Position numbers and translations under genes: made by a program. Under the pieces are notes generated by a model, which searched no databases, was not told where the DNA came from, and was given only the letters and a program-made list of their open reading frames with translations. From Biscogniauxia marginata (taxonomy: Eukaryota; Ascomycota; Sordariomycetes; Xylariales; Xylariaceae), in contig MU404098.1 of the NCBI GenBank assembly GCA_022695795.1, positions 186,001-250,000 of the forward strand: a stretch of DNA of 64,000 nt, in the 5' to 3' direction. This document shows positions 47,546 to 60,900 of the stretch, one piece after another; within the stretch, counting starts at the first letter, position 1, and every line of letters starts with the position of its first letter.

Positions 47546-48026
47546 GGCCGGTTCGTGACAATTTAAAACGACTTAATATACTATTATTAAAGTTTAAGTA
47601 CCTAGGTATAATTTAATTATTAAATATAATTAAAAAGTATACATTTTTTATAAAATAAAATAAAATAATAATATAAATTTATAAAGGGGTTTTAAACTTT
47701 AAATAATTTAAATAAAAATAAAAGTTTATATAAATATATAACTTATAAATTAAAAACTTATAAAACTTTATTTATTTATATATTTTATATATTAATATAA
47801 TATATTATATAAATAAATAAATAAAATAACCTTGTAAATAAAATGATTTTTAATATAAAATCGACTTTTTTAAAAAAGTTTATAACTTTTTATTATAATA
47901 ATATAAAAAGTTATAAAGTAAAGCTTAATTTCCTGGTTTATTAATAAAAATACTAAAAATAAAAAAGAAAGAAAATCTAAAATAATTATTAAAGTCATTT
48001 TAACAGTTAAATACATTTTAAGCTTT
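47546..48026. other. very AT-rich sequence outside the identifiable retroelements
   Basis: About 480 bases made mostly of A and T (TATA, TTAAA strings) with no open frame. It flanks the outer end of retroelement copy C and may be another RIP-decayed repeat. The five bases before 48027 (GCTTT) are the candidate target-site copy on this side of element C. Confidence 0.45.
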
Positions 48027-48436
48027 TGTGACGAACCTCCCTGTGTGTTCCTAATTAACTGACTTTACAAGTGAGCACGTATTGGGTTTTCTTGTTTTAA
48101 AGGTAATAATAAGTTGAGATTAGTTCGATTGATTTATAATGTTATATTCGTTAAAGAGGTTTCAAGGTATTCTCATTATAATATCAAAAAGGGATTATAG
48201 TCTTAGATTAATAACTAAGGAACTAAAAAGAGTGACTAAATACATAAGGAAATTCCAACCTATTTATATAAATGTCCTTCAAAACTGTATTTAACGCATC
48301 TCCTGGCTCTCCATATTATTTGTTAACCTCGATAAATAATATATATGTCTTTTCTTAATTATCTCTTTATAACAATAAATAATAAGGATAAAAGTTACGT
48401 GATTAACACGTAATAACGTCTAAAAACAAAACTAAT
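48027..48436 (-). repeat. 3' LTR of retroelement copy C (minus orientation)
   Basis: About 410 bases. Its left end TGTGACGAACCTCC is the reverse complement of the LTR end GGTTCGTCACA at 57913, and internal strings such as AAGGAAATTCCAA match the LTRs at 51763 and 57500 in reverse. The right end, near 48434, is blurred by C-to-T and G-to-A changes. Confidence 0.75.
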
Positions 48437-51400
48437 CTTTAATTTGTAATATTATTTCCCGTTTTTATTGTTTTTATCTTAAAAACTAATTTTACTTTTT
48501 TTCTTTATTATTATGTTTAATCGTGGTGTTTAAAAGAACTCTTTTTTACCGAGGAAAAAGAAATTATTTATAAATTACTAAAGAAATAACATTATAGTTA
48601 TCTCCTTATTTGGTTTTAAAGTCATACCTTGCGACCGTTGTACCGAAAAGGGACTAGGGTGTAGGATGGTAAAGGGCTGTTCCCGGTATGAAGAATGCTT
48701 AGAGGTTAATAACCGTAACTATAAAGGTAGCGAAACATCTCTTTTATTTATATAAAACATTTCGCGTGAAAAAAAACGTCTAGATAAAGAAGAACTAGTG
48801 GCGAAAGGGCTCTTATTAAAGCTTTAATAAAAACACTAAAACGAGTTAAAACGTTAATAAAAAGAAATACGAATAGTTATTTCTCGTTTAATTTATTTAT
48901 AAAAACAATAAAACTTTTTTAGAGAGCGTAAAATAAAAATAATTTATCGTGGTTATTAAAGTTTAAAAAAGTTAAAAAAATAAAAGCGTGTTATAACTAA
49001 ATAATAACGTCTTTTTAAAAAGTAGTAAAACACGGAGAAATCGCTATATTAACTTGTATCCGGGTAAAGCGTGCTTACTTTAGAGGTTTTCTCTTCTTTT
49101 AACTAGTTTTAATTAGACTTAAGTCTCTCCTTCTTAGTCGATCCGGGTTTTAGCGGTAAAAGCTCGCAAGTTTATCCGCTAGGTTTTTTAAGTGTTTAAG
49201 TGGTTCTTAAGTGTTCTCTTCCGGTAAGTAGCCTTTCCACTTAACAAAATATTATAACTAACTTTCGACCCGTTTTAAATCTAGTATTTTTTCTATTTTA
49301 TATTTATTAAGGTTTTTTTAAATTTTAATTAGTTTTTTGATATGGCGTTATTTAGTGCTAGTTTTAAGAGCGAAATATAGAATATAAGATATATTCTAGA
49401 TTTTTTTAGTAGTACTAGCTTGTAATTAATTTTCAAAATAACCTTTTTAATTTTATATAGTTTTAATTTTTTAAACTTAAGTTTTTTGTTAAGTCGTTTT
49501 ATTTTAATTTAAAGTATTTTTAATATTACGCTTAAAATCTTTAATGAGTTGTTTAACGTAGTTAATAAAGCCAAGAAATACGCGTACGTTTATAATACTC
49601 TTAGGTTCTAGCTAATCCTTAATTATTATTATTTTCTTTTTTTAAATGCGGATTTTTCCTGGATTTATTATAAATCTTAAATAGTCTAGTTTTTTAATAT
49701 GCTATTTATTTTTAATTAAATAAATAAGTAGGTTTACTTTTTTTAAGGCTTTTAACACTTGTTTTATATGTTCCTTATGTTCCTTTTCGCTTTTTAAGTA
49801 AATTAGTATATCGTTTAAATAAATGAATATAAATTTATCTAGAAACTTACGAAAGATCGTTATAATTATATGTTGAAATATAATAGGTACGTTGGTAAGT
49901 TTAAACGGTATAACTTTATACTTATAATGTTTATATATCGTTTTAAATGCGGTATATTATTCGTGTTTTTTAGCCATTTTAATTATATAATATTTATCGC
50001 GAAGATTTAATGCTATAAAGATTTAAGCTTTATTAATTTATCCTTTTATGAGTTTTATTAGTAATAACGAGTATTAGTTTTTTTTAGTTATTTTATTAAG
50101 GTGTTAATAGTTAATTACTTATTGTTATACTAAGTTTCCTTTTTTATTAACACGTTGTTTTTCGTCTTTGTCAACTTTAGTATTATGATTACTAGGTATC
50201 TTAACGAGGACTTTAATTCTTGAATATATCTTTTGTCAAGATCCTTTTAAATTCCTTTTTATAATACTCTTTGTTTTTCTTGATTTATAAGATATACTAG
50301 AAATAGTTTTAACTATTTTCCTTCTTTAAAGTAAATCTAGTGATTTTATTAGCTATGTTTTAGTAATTCTTTTTTTGTTTTGTTTTTAAACAATTTATAA
50401 AAACGGAGGTACTTGCGTGGTACTCTTTTTATTAGATTTTTAGATTTAGTTACTTAAATTATATAAGTGATATATTTCGTTTTTATATTCGTTTCTTTAA
50501 AGTTATTTGTAGTATTTATTTCGTAACTTGTAATGGTTAACTCCTCTTGTTTTTAATCTTAATGAAGTATGTTTATCTCGAAATTTATTTGTGAATTATT
50601 TTTTTAAGCTAATTTATTTTTAATATTATGTCGTGACTTGATATATATATAATATTAAAAATAACTTGCTTGAGATGTCTTTAAATGGTTATTAAAAAAG
50701 GGATTACTTTTCTTAATACTTTATTATTTTTATAACTAAATATATATCTTTTAAAGTTTTATAATTAATATAAACTTTGTTTATATATTTATAATATTTT
50801 GTTTTTTTAAGTTATCTCGATTAAGATATAGCTTTTATTTACTCCTAAATTTATAAAGGCTTTATATTTCCTTTTGTTATACCTAACTCTAGTTATAATG
50901 GTATTATCGAGTCTTGACTGGACTTTATATAAAGACTTATTATTTATGGCTTTTCGCTGTTTTACTAGTAAGAGCTTTTGCCGTTTTTTGGTTTTCTACG
51001 CCTTTTCTCTTTTGAGTTTCTTTGAGTTGTTATAACCTAGATGTCTTTTTATTCTTAGGCTTTTATAAGAGCGTGTTTTTAATAATTATTGTTTAGATAA
51101 TTCTTTTAATTATTTTTTATGTAGTAAGGGGTAAAAGGTTTGTCTTTTATGTAAAATTTTACACATTAAAACTTTAATTCTTTTTCGAGGGCCTTTTTAT
51201 AACTTAAATTTATTTTTTTATTAACTTGAAATTTTTTGAGATTTTGGATTATTTTTAAATAAAATGTATAGTTTTTAAGTTCGTTTATTAAGGGTAATTT
51301 AATGTTTCTTTATAAGTTTATATTAACTTCTAGAAATTTCCTCTTTTTTTTGAGGTATGTTTTAACGATTTGTTTGTAGCTTAGTTTAATTATACGTAAT

Positions 51401-51762
51401 TTTATTTATTATTTTATTAAATGCTTTTTTATTAAGCCGAATAAATTAATGTTATACTTAACACGTTTTTCGAGCTATTATAAAAGATGTAGTTCTTTTT
51501 ATAATTCTTATAACTCGTCTTTAATTTCGTTTTTTTTAAAACCCGCTTCGAATAAGTCGTGTATGTCATATGGTATTAAGGTGTAATATATATAATTTTT
51601 AATAATTATTTCGTTGCTTTTTTTGAAACTCGGGTGAAGATAATATGCTTTAAGGTAATATGGCTATCGTGGAACGTTGTTGTAAATGCATTTATTTTCT
51701 TTTATGTTATTACTTTTTAGTTCTTAAAAATAATAACCGGTTTTATTCTTAAAACTTTTATA
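48437..51762 (-). mobile_element. Ty3/Gypsy chromovirus copy C, pol part, truncated and RIP-decayed
   Basis: Minus strand. Read in reverse, it shows a chromodomain near 49330-49170 (LVYYFVKWKGY, then EENTW) and a reverse transcriptase core near 49830-49800 in which YLDDILIY reads YLNDILIY. Other strings are parallel to copies A and B. The coding sequence stops abruptly at 51762 in the gag-pol region, exactly where the LTR of copy A begins, so gag and the 5' LTR are absent here. Stops are everywhere (TAA from CAA), as expected after RIP. About 600 bases between the chromodomain and the LTR (48437-49100) have no counterpart visible in the other copies. Confidence 0.85.
48713..48735 (+). other. 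large-subunit rRNA-like core sequence inside copy C
   Basis: The plus strand reads CCGTAACTATA followed at once by AAGGTAGCGAAA. This equals the highly conserved LSU rRNA segment around the I-CeuI site, with eight bases missing in the middle. Weaker likeness continues to the right (CGCGTGAA, ACG, AGAT, GGCGAAA in rRNA order to about 48810). It may be an inserted organellar or nuclear rDNA fragment that decayed, or a chance match in transposon sequence. Confidence 0.3.
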
Positions 51763-52171
51763 TGTTACGGACCCCAGAATGGAACTACGTGCTGGTCACG
51801 TGGTTTAACGAGAGAATCAGTAAATCGCTCCCCTTGGCAGAGCGATTTAATGATTTAGTGACTTAGTAAATCGCTCCTCTTGGCAAAGCGATTTAACGAC
51901 TCACTTATTTTAAGGAAAAGAGAAATGAGTATAAGTAGATTGGAATTTCCTTGTGTATCTAGTTATTCATTCTAGTTCTTTAGTTATTAATCTAAGATTA
52001 TAGTCACTTTTTAATATTATAGTGAGAGTACCTTAAAACCTCTTTAACGAATATAACATTTTAAATCAATTAAACTAATTTTAACTTATTATTACCTTTA
52101 AATCAAGAAAACCTAGTACGTACTTACTTATAAAGTCAGTTAACTAGGAATACATAGGGAGGTTCGTTACA
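51763..52171 (+). repeat. 5' LTR of retroelement copy A
   Basis: About 409 bases beginning TGTTACGGACCCC and ending GGTTCGTTACA. It aligns along its length with the LTR at 57500-57913 (shared ATCTAGTCATTCATTCT-type and CTAGGAATACATAGGGAGG strings). It abuts the broken end of copy C without a gap. Confidence 0.85.
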
Positions 52172-55100
52172 TTTTGATAGTTCCTTAATTAGTGCTTGAT
52201 ATTGATTTAAAAAAAGGGACTTTTAGTTAAATAGTCCCAGGATAAACATGCCCCCTAAAACTAAAAGGCAACAAAAAAAGAAACAAGTAAAAGAATAATA
52301 ATTAATAAGTTCTTAAATAAAAGCTTTAAGTTCTTTTACGGTATAATTAAAAGGTTTAAAGGAACTAATATAAGAGTTTATTATAATTGCAGCTAAAGAA
52401 GAGTCATAAGAGGACATCTTAAAAGCTTAACAAGAAGAATCATTTAAAGAAGAAGAAAAGGAGGAGGAAGAAATACCTAAAAAAGAAAATAAATAAGCAA
52501 AATAACCCTTACCTTCTAAAGACAAGTAATTACCTTTAAATAATAATAACCTTAATAACTCGGACGACGACGATAATATAATAACCCTTAATATAAAAAG
52601 TTTTAAACTAATTATACCTAGTAAATATAATGGGTTAAGCGATTTAAAAGGATTTTTAATTTAGGTTAAAACCTATTTACGGTTTTATTATAAAACGATT
52701 ACTATTAAAGAATAAAAGGTTTTTACGGTATTCTAGCTCCTTGCTAAAACCGTTTTAACCTGGTTTTAACTAGTGTTAAAAGATTATCTGGAAAACGGAT
52801 TAAACGCCTAGGAAGACACGAAGAAAGTCTTTAAGAATTATAAGGAGTTTGAAAAACAACTTAGATCTATATTCGGTAATTTAATCCTTAAATAATAAGC
52901 TAAAGCTCGACTTTATAAATTACGACAAGATAAAAAGGCTTTAAATTACGCTATTAAGTTTAAGAAACTCGTAAGCTAGTTATAATTACTTATTAAAAGT
53001 TTATATTACTTGTTTTATTAAGGATTAAAGGATTATATAAAAGATGAATTATATAAAATAAACTTATATAAAAAAAGGAACTTAGGAAAGTTTAATAACT
53101 ATATTATAATGGTAATTGTTATTAATAACGAAAACTTTGAATAGTACCTTAAAAAGAAAAAAACGGTATAACGAAAGAATAGTGATTAGCTGAAAAAAGA
53201 AAATCATAAAAGCGGTGCCGGAACTAGAAAAGGCACTAGAACCAAGTTAAACCTTATTAAAATTAACGTTATTTAAAAGGAACAAAAAAAACGAGATAAA
53301 TTAATTATTAAGTATTTTAATTATAAAAAAAAAGGATATTATAAAAACGAGTATTAAAGTCCTAAGAAATAGGAACTAAGAACAAAAGGGATTTTTTAAC
53401 CCGAGAAAAGAGTCGCCGAGGCAAGGGTTTAATTCGAAAACAACGAAGAAATAAATCAAGTATTTACTATCGGCACTATTAAGTTAGATAAAGATATAAC
53501 GAAAGCGAACTATTATACGAATGCGATAATTATAAGCTAGGATACGACTTAGGAATTAAGTTAAACTATAATGATTTATATTAAAGCTATTATAATAACG
53601 ATAAATATAAAACCTATTAAGGAAGAAGCTAATATAATAACCTAAATTAAAGGTTTTATATAGATAATAGTTATAATATTTATTAAAGCTTAAGGGAATA
53701 TATATCGTTATATTAAAGCTTTTATACTAACGACGCTTGTTAAGTATATAAAAGTTCTAAAAATAGATTTAGTTATTATTTTTAAGAACTAGAGAATAAT
53801 AATATGAAAGAAAATAAATATATTTATAATAACGTCCCACGATGGCCACATTACTTTAAAATATGTTATTTTCACTTAAATTCCGAAAAAAGTTACGAAG
53901 TAATAGTTAAAGGTTATATATATTATATTTTAGTATTATGTGACGTATATGACTTACTTGGAGCAGGTTTCGAAGAAAACGAGATTAAGGAAGAATTATG
54001 GGAATTATAAAAGGAACTACATTTTCCATAATAACTCGAAAAACGAACTAAATACGACATTAATTTATTTAGCTTTATAAAAAAACACTTAATAAAGCAA
54101 TAAGCAAAAATACGTATAACTAAACAAGGTTATAAACGAATTATTAAAATATACTTTAAAAAAGGAGGAAAGTTTTTAGAAATTAATATAAACTTAAGGA
54201 GAGATATCGAAATACCTTTAATAAATAAACTCAATAATTATTTATTTTATTTAAAAATAATTTAGAACTTTAAAAAATTCCGAGTTAATAAAACGGATTT
54301 AAGCTACAAAAAGGCTCTAGAAAAGGAATTAAAGTTTTAATATGCAAGGTTTTATATAAAAAATAAACCTTACCCCCTATTACGTAAAGGGTAATTAAAG
54401 AGATTATTTAAGTAATAATTACTAGAAACACGCTTTTATAAAAGCCCAAGAATGAAAGGACATCCGGGTTATAATAACTAAAAGAAAACCAAAAGAAAAA
54501 GAACGTAAAAAACCAAAAAACGGCAAAGGCTCTCGCTAATAAAGCAACAAGAAGCCATAAATAACAAGTCTTTATATAAAGTTTAATCGGGACTTAATAA
54601 TATTATTATAACCAAAGTTAGATATAATGGAAAGAAGTATAAAGCCCTAATAAATTTAAGAGCAAATAAAAGCTATATCTTAGTAAAAATAACTTAAAAA
54701 GACAGAATATTATAAATATATAAATAAAATCCATATAAACTATAAAACTTTAAAAGAAACATGTTTAGTTATAAGAATAATAAAGTATTAAAAAAAATAA
54801 TTCCTTTTTTAGTAACTATTTAAAAATATCTTAAATAAGTTATTCTTAATATTATATATATATTAAATCACGATATGATTTTAGGAATAAATTAATTTAA
54901 AAGAAGCAATTTACGAATAAATTTCGAGATAAACACGCTTTATTAAGATTAAAAACAAGAGGAGTCAACCATTACGGGTTACGAGATAAATACCGCAAGT
55001 AACTCCAAAGAAACGAATATAAAAACGAAATATATTACTTATATAATTTAAGTAATTAAGCCTAAAGATCTAACGAAAAGAGTACCGCGTAAATACCTCC

Positions 55101-57499
55101 GTTTCCATAAATTATTTAAAAATAAAACAAAAAAAGAATTACCAAAATATAATTAATGAGATTACTAGATTTACTTTAAAAAAGAAAAACAACTAAAATT
55201 ATTTTTAATATATTTTATAAATCAAGAAAAATAAAAAGCACTATAAAAAAGAATCTAAAAAGATCTTAATAAAAGATATATTCGAAAATTAGAATCTTTA
55301 TTAAGATACCTAGCAATTATAATACCTAAAATCGATAAAAACGGGAAATAACGTATCGATAAAAAAGGAAACCTAATATAGTGACAAGTAATCGACTATT
55401 AACACCTTAATAAAATAACCAAGAAAAACGGGTATTTATTACTACTAATAAAACTCATAAGAAAACAAATTAATAAAGCCTAAATCTTTATAGCACTAAA
55501 CTTTCGCGATAAATATTATATAATTAAAATAACCAAAGGATATAAATAATATATAGCTTTTTAAATAATATATAAATATTATAAATATAAAGTTATACTA
55601 TTTAGACTTATCAACGCACTTACTACATTTTAATATATAATTATAATAGTTCTTTATAAGTTTCTAGATAAATTTATATTTATTTATTTAAACGATATCT
55701 TAATTTACTTAGAAAATGAGAAAAAGCATAAAAAACATATAAAGCAAATATTAAAAGCCCTGAAAAAGGCGAACCTACTTATTTATCCAACTAAAAGTAA
55801 ATAACATGTTAAAAAACTAAATTATTTAGGGTTTATAATAAGTCTAAGGGAAATCTGCATTTAAAAAGGAAAAATAACAACAATCAAGAATTAGCTAAAA
55901 CCTAAAAGTGTTATAAACGTACATATATTTCTTAGCTTTATTAATTATATTAAATAACTTATTAAAGATTTTAGGCGCATCGTTAAATTATTAACAAAAT
56001 TAATTACCTTAATAAAAACAAGAAAGGCTTTCCATTTTATTAAAGAAGCTAAACAAGCTTTTTAGCAACTAAAGGAAGTTATAACTAGTGAGATTATATA
56101 TAAACTTCCAAACGAAAATAAAAAGAAATAACTAAAAATAAACGCTTTAAATTTCGCTATTAAAATAGTCCTGGAGTAATTAAAAAATAATAAGAAATAA
56201 TACCTAGTCGCGTACCTATTTAAAGCACTATATAGTGCTAAATTAAACTATTAGATTTATAACAAGGAATTATTAATAGTCATTAAAGCATTAAAGAAAT
56301 AAGAACCATGGCTTAACGGAACCAAGGAACCTATCGATATTTACTTAAACCATAAAAACCTTACATAATTTATAACAATATAAACGCTTAATCAAAGATA
56401 TAAGCGTTAAATAATCTTCCTATTCAAGTTCAATTTTAGAATTCAGTACATCAAGGGAAAAGAAAATATCCAAATAAATCTTCTCAACAAAAAGGGAAAT
56501 TATAAATCAAAAATCAACAAAAAAGATATTTAAATGTTCTAGCAACAAAATAACGAATTAATTGTATTAACTTATATACGAATTAATATAAAAGACTAAA
56601 AATAACGTTTTAAGGAAAATTATAATTAAAAAGAAAAATAATTATAATCTTAATAAGGATCTAATAATAAACTTCTCTCGTACAAAGAAAAGGTATACGT
56701 ATTAAAACGAATATAAAACGAATTCGTTAAAGAATTTCACAAACATTCTCTACATAGCTATTAAGGGATTTTTAAAACAGTAAAACGACTTCAAAAAGAA
56801 TTTAACTTTCTAGAAATATAATAAATAATTAAAAGAATTATAAAGAATTATAATATTTATAATAAGGCTAAAGTATTACGACATAAACCATACGAATTAT
56901 TATAACTAACCTAGATATTTAATAAAATATGGAATATAATTACATAAGATTTCGTAATAAAACTTTTAAAGTTAAAAGATCTTACCATAAAAATACCTTA
57001 TAATAGTATATAAGTAATCGTTAATAAACTCACGAAATATGCCTACTTTTTACTATTTAACGAATCAAGTATAGCAAAATAATTAGTTTTTAACTTTTTA
57101 AAAAAATATATTAACAAACATGAGTTACTAAAACGCGTTATTTTAAATAAAAACAAGTTATTTATATTAAAATTTTGAACTAGCTTAATAAAATGAATAG
57201 AAATTAAGCAAAAATTATTTATAACATATCACTTTTAAACCGACGAATAAATAGAGAAATTAAACTAAATAATAAAACAATACCTACGAAGTTATGTTAA
57301 TTAAGAAATGAATAATTAAGTAAAATTACTATTAATGGCTTAAATAATATATAATATTTCGATTAATAAAGATATGAAGATATCACCACACGAGGTAGTA
57401 TACAGGTAAAAAGCGGAAACCTAAAAACAACTAATTAAACTCATAGAAGTATTAAAAATTGAAATAAAAACCTTAAGAGTAAAAGTACTATCCGAAAAG
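52172..57499 (+). mobile_element. Ty3/Gypsy chromovirus copy A, internal region, interrupted and RIP-decayed
   Basis: The plus strand starts with the gag ATG (ATGCCCCCTAAAAC near 52250). A zinc-knuckle relic lies near 53310 (KYFNYKKKGYYKNE, where both first Cys codons read Tyr or Phe). Reverse transcriptase is near 55500-55800 with YLND in place of YLDD near 55690, then RNase H and integrase (near 56700-57490). It stops within the integrase region at 57499, where the LTR of copy B starts, so the chromodomain and 3' LTR are missing here. No frame longer than about 70 codons survives. Confidence 0.87.
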
Positions 57500-57913
57500 T
57501 GTTACGGATCTCGTGTTCCCCCCCCTCTGCGTGCAGGTCACGTGAGCAAAATATGAATCAGTGAATCATGGGTAAATAAGAGTCGATTCACTAATTCAAG
57601 GTAAATCAGTAAATCATGGGTAAACAAAAAGCGATTCACTAATTTAACGAGTTTATATAAAAGAAGAACGAATATAAGTAAATTAGGGTTTCCTTATATA
57701 TCTAGTCATTTATTCTCGTTTTTTAACTATTAATCTAAAACTATAGTCACTCTTTAATACTATAATAAAAATACCTTAAAACCTCTCTAATAAACATAAC
57801 ATTATAAACCCTTAAACCAATCTTAACCTACTATTACCTTTAAATCAAGAAAACCCAATACGTACTTACCTGTGAAGTTAGCTAACTAGGAATACATAGG
57901 GAGGTTCGTCACA
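57500..57913 (+). repeat. 5' LTR of retroelement copy B
   Basis: About 414 bases beginning TGTTACGGATCTCG and ending GGTTCGTCACA. It keeps more C and G than the copy A LTR (for example a run of eight C near 57515), which fits a younger insertion. The last bases of copy A before it (AAAAG) are the candidate target-site copy. Confidence 0.85.
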
Positions 57914-60900
57914 TTTTAATAGCTCCTTAATTAATGCTTGACATTGGTTTAAAAGGAGGGACTTTCAGTCGAAACAGTCCCAGGATAAACATGCCCCCTA
58001 AGACCAAAAGGCAACAAGAAAAAAAACAAATAAAAAAATAACAATTAATAAGCTCTTAAACGAAAGCTTTAGGTCTTTTTACGATACAACTAAAAAGTTT
58101 AAAGGAACCAATACAAGAGTCTATTACAATTGCAGCTAAAAAAGAGTCACAGGAGGACATCTCGGAAGATCAGTAAGAAGAAGCATTTAAAGAAGAAGAA
58201 AAGAAGGAAGAAAAAATGCCTAAAGAAAAAAACAAACAAGTAAAACAACCCTAACCACCCTTAAACGATAACGACCCTAATAACTCGAACGACGACGATA
58301 ATATAATAACCCTCGACGTAAAGAGTTTTAAACTAATTGCACTTAATAAATATAATAAGTTAAATAATCTAGAAGGATTTTTGATTTAAGTTAGAACCTA
58401 CTTATAGTTTTATCATAAAACGATTATTACTAAGGAATAAAAGGTTTTCACGGTATCTCAGCTCCTCGCCGAAACCGCCTTAACCTGGTTTCAACCAGTG
58501 TTAAAAAATCATCTAAAGAACGAACCAAACGCCTAGAAAAACACGAAAAAAGTCTTCAAAAATTATAAGGAATTTAAAAAACAATTCAAGTCTATATTCG
58601 GCAATCTAATCCTTAAATAACAAGCCGAAGCCCGACTTCATAAACTACGACAAAACAAAAAGGCTTTAAATTACGCTATTAAGTTCAAAAAACTCGTAAG
58701 CTAGTTATAATTACCTATTAAAAGCCTATACTACTTATTTTATTAAGGGTTAAAAAACCATATAAAGGATAAGTTATATAAAATAAACCTATATAAAGAA
58801 AGGAACCTAGGGAAGTTTAATAACTACGTTATAATGGTAATTACTATTAATAACAAGAACTTCGAACGGTACTTTAAAAAGAAAAAAACGATATAACGAA
58901 GGAGTGGCGACCAGCTTAAAGGAGGAAATCATAAAAGTAGTGCCAAAACCAAAAAAGGCACGAGAATAAAGTCAGATCTCATTAAAATTAACGTTATTTA
59001 AAAAGAACGAAAGAAACAAGACAAATTAACTATTAAATATTTTAATTACAAAAAGAAGGGACATTATAAAAACGAGTGCCGAAGTCCTAAGAAACAGGAA
59101 CCAAGAATAAGAGGGATTTCTTAACCTGAAAAAAGAGTCGCCAAAATAAGGGTTTAATTCGAAAATAATAAAGAAATAAACTAAGTATTTACTATCGGCA
59201 CTATTAAAACAAAAAAGATTAAAAAGGCTCCTGCAAAAAAAATCTATGGATCTTATTAAGTTAATCGCAAGGAATGCTTAAAGGAGGACTACTTATATTT
59301 AAGACATTTTACATTAAAACAAGCTAAATAAGGATATAACAAAAGCGAATTATTATACGTGTGTAATAACTATAAACTAGGATACGACTTAAGAATTAAA
59401 TTAAACCATAATAATCTATATTAAAGCCATTATAAAAACGACAAATGCGAACCCCACTAAGAAAAAAGCTAGCATAACAGCCTAAATTAGAGGCTTTACA
59501 CAAATAATAGCTGCAATATCCATTAGAGCTCAAGAGAACATACATCGTTACATTAGAGCTTTTACACTAACGACGTTTATTAAGTACACAAAAGTTTTAA
59601 AGATAAAACTGGTTATTATCCTTAAAAATCAGAGAGTAATAACATGAAAAAAAATAAGTGCATTTATAATAACACCCCATAATAGCCACATTACCTTAAA
59701 GCATGTTATCTTCACCCAAGCTCCGAAAAAAGCTACAAAGCAATAACCAAAAGTTATATATATTACACCTTGATACCATGCGACGTACATAACTTACTTG
59801 AAGCAGGTTTCGAAAAAAACGAAATTAAAGAAGAATTATAAGAATTATAAAAGGGATTACATCTTCCATAATAGCTCGAAGAACGAACTAAATACGACAT
59901 TAATTTATTTGGCTTTATAGGAAAACACTTAATAAAGCAATAAGTAAAAACATGTGCGACTAAACGAGGCTATAAATAAATCACTAAAACATACCTTAAG
60001 AAAGGAGAAAAGCTCCTAAAAATCAATATAAACTTAAAGAGAAACATTAAAATACTTTTAATAAGTAAACTTAGTAATTACTCCTTTTATTCAAAAATAA
60101 TCTAGAACTTCAAAAAATTCCGAGTTAATAAAACGGACTTAAACTACAAAAAGGCCCTTAAAAAAGAATTAAAGTTTTAATATACAAAATTTTATATAAA
60201 GAATAAACCTTTTACCCCTTATTATATAAAAGGTAATTAAAGAAACTATCTAAGTAATAATTACTAGAAACACGCTTTTATAAAAACCTAAAAATAGAAG
60301 AATATCTAGGTTATAACAACTAAGAGAAAACCAAAAAAGAAGGAACGTAAAAAACCAAAAAACGGCAAAAGCTCTCGCTAGTAAAGCAGCGAGAAGCCAT
60401 AAATAATAAGTCTTTATATAAAGTCTAGTCGAGACTTAATAACATTATTATAACTAAAGTTAAGTATAACGGAAGAAAGTATAAAGCCTTAATAAATTTA
60501 GAAGTAAATAAAAGTTATATCTTAATAAAGGTAGTTTAAAAAGATAAAATACCATAAATATATAAATAAAATCTATATAAGCTATAAAACTTTAAGGGAA
60601 ACATATTTAGTTACGAGAATAATAAAGTATTAAGAAAAATAATTTCTCTTTTAGTAATTATTTAAGGACATTTTAAATAAGTTATTCTTAATATTACATA
60701 CATATTAAATCATAATATGATCTTAAGAATGAATTAGTTTAAAAAAAGCAATTCACAAATAAATTTCGAGATAAATACGCTTTATTAAGATTAAAAACGA
60801 GAGAAGTTAACCGCTACGGGTTACGAGATGAGTACCGTAAATAACTCCAAAAAAACGAATATAAAAACGAAATATATCACTTATATAATTTAAGTAACTA

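Noticed and set aside
53804..54010. 68-codon open frame in the AT-rich block
   Set aside because: It is a surviving scrap of the gag-pol region of retroelement copy A; the aligned part of copy B has stops.
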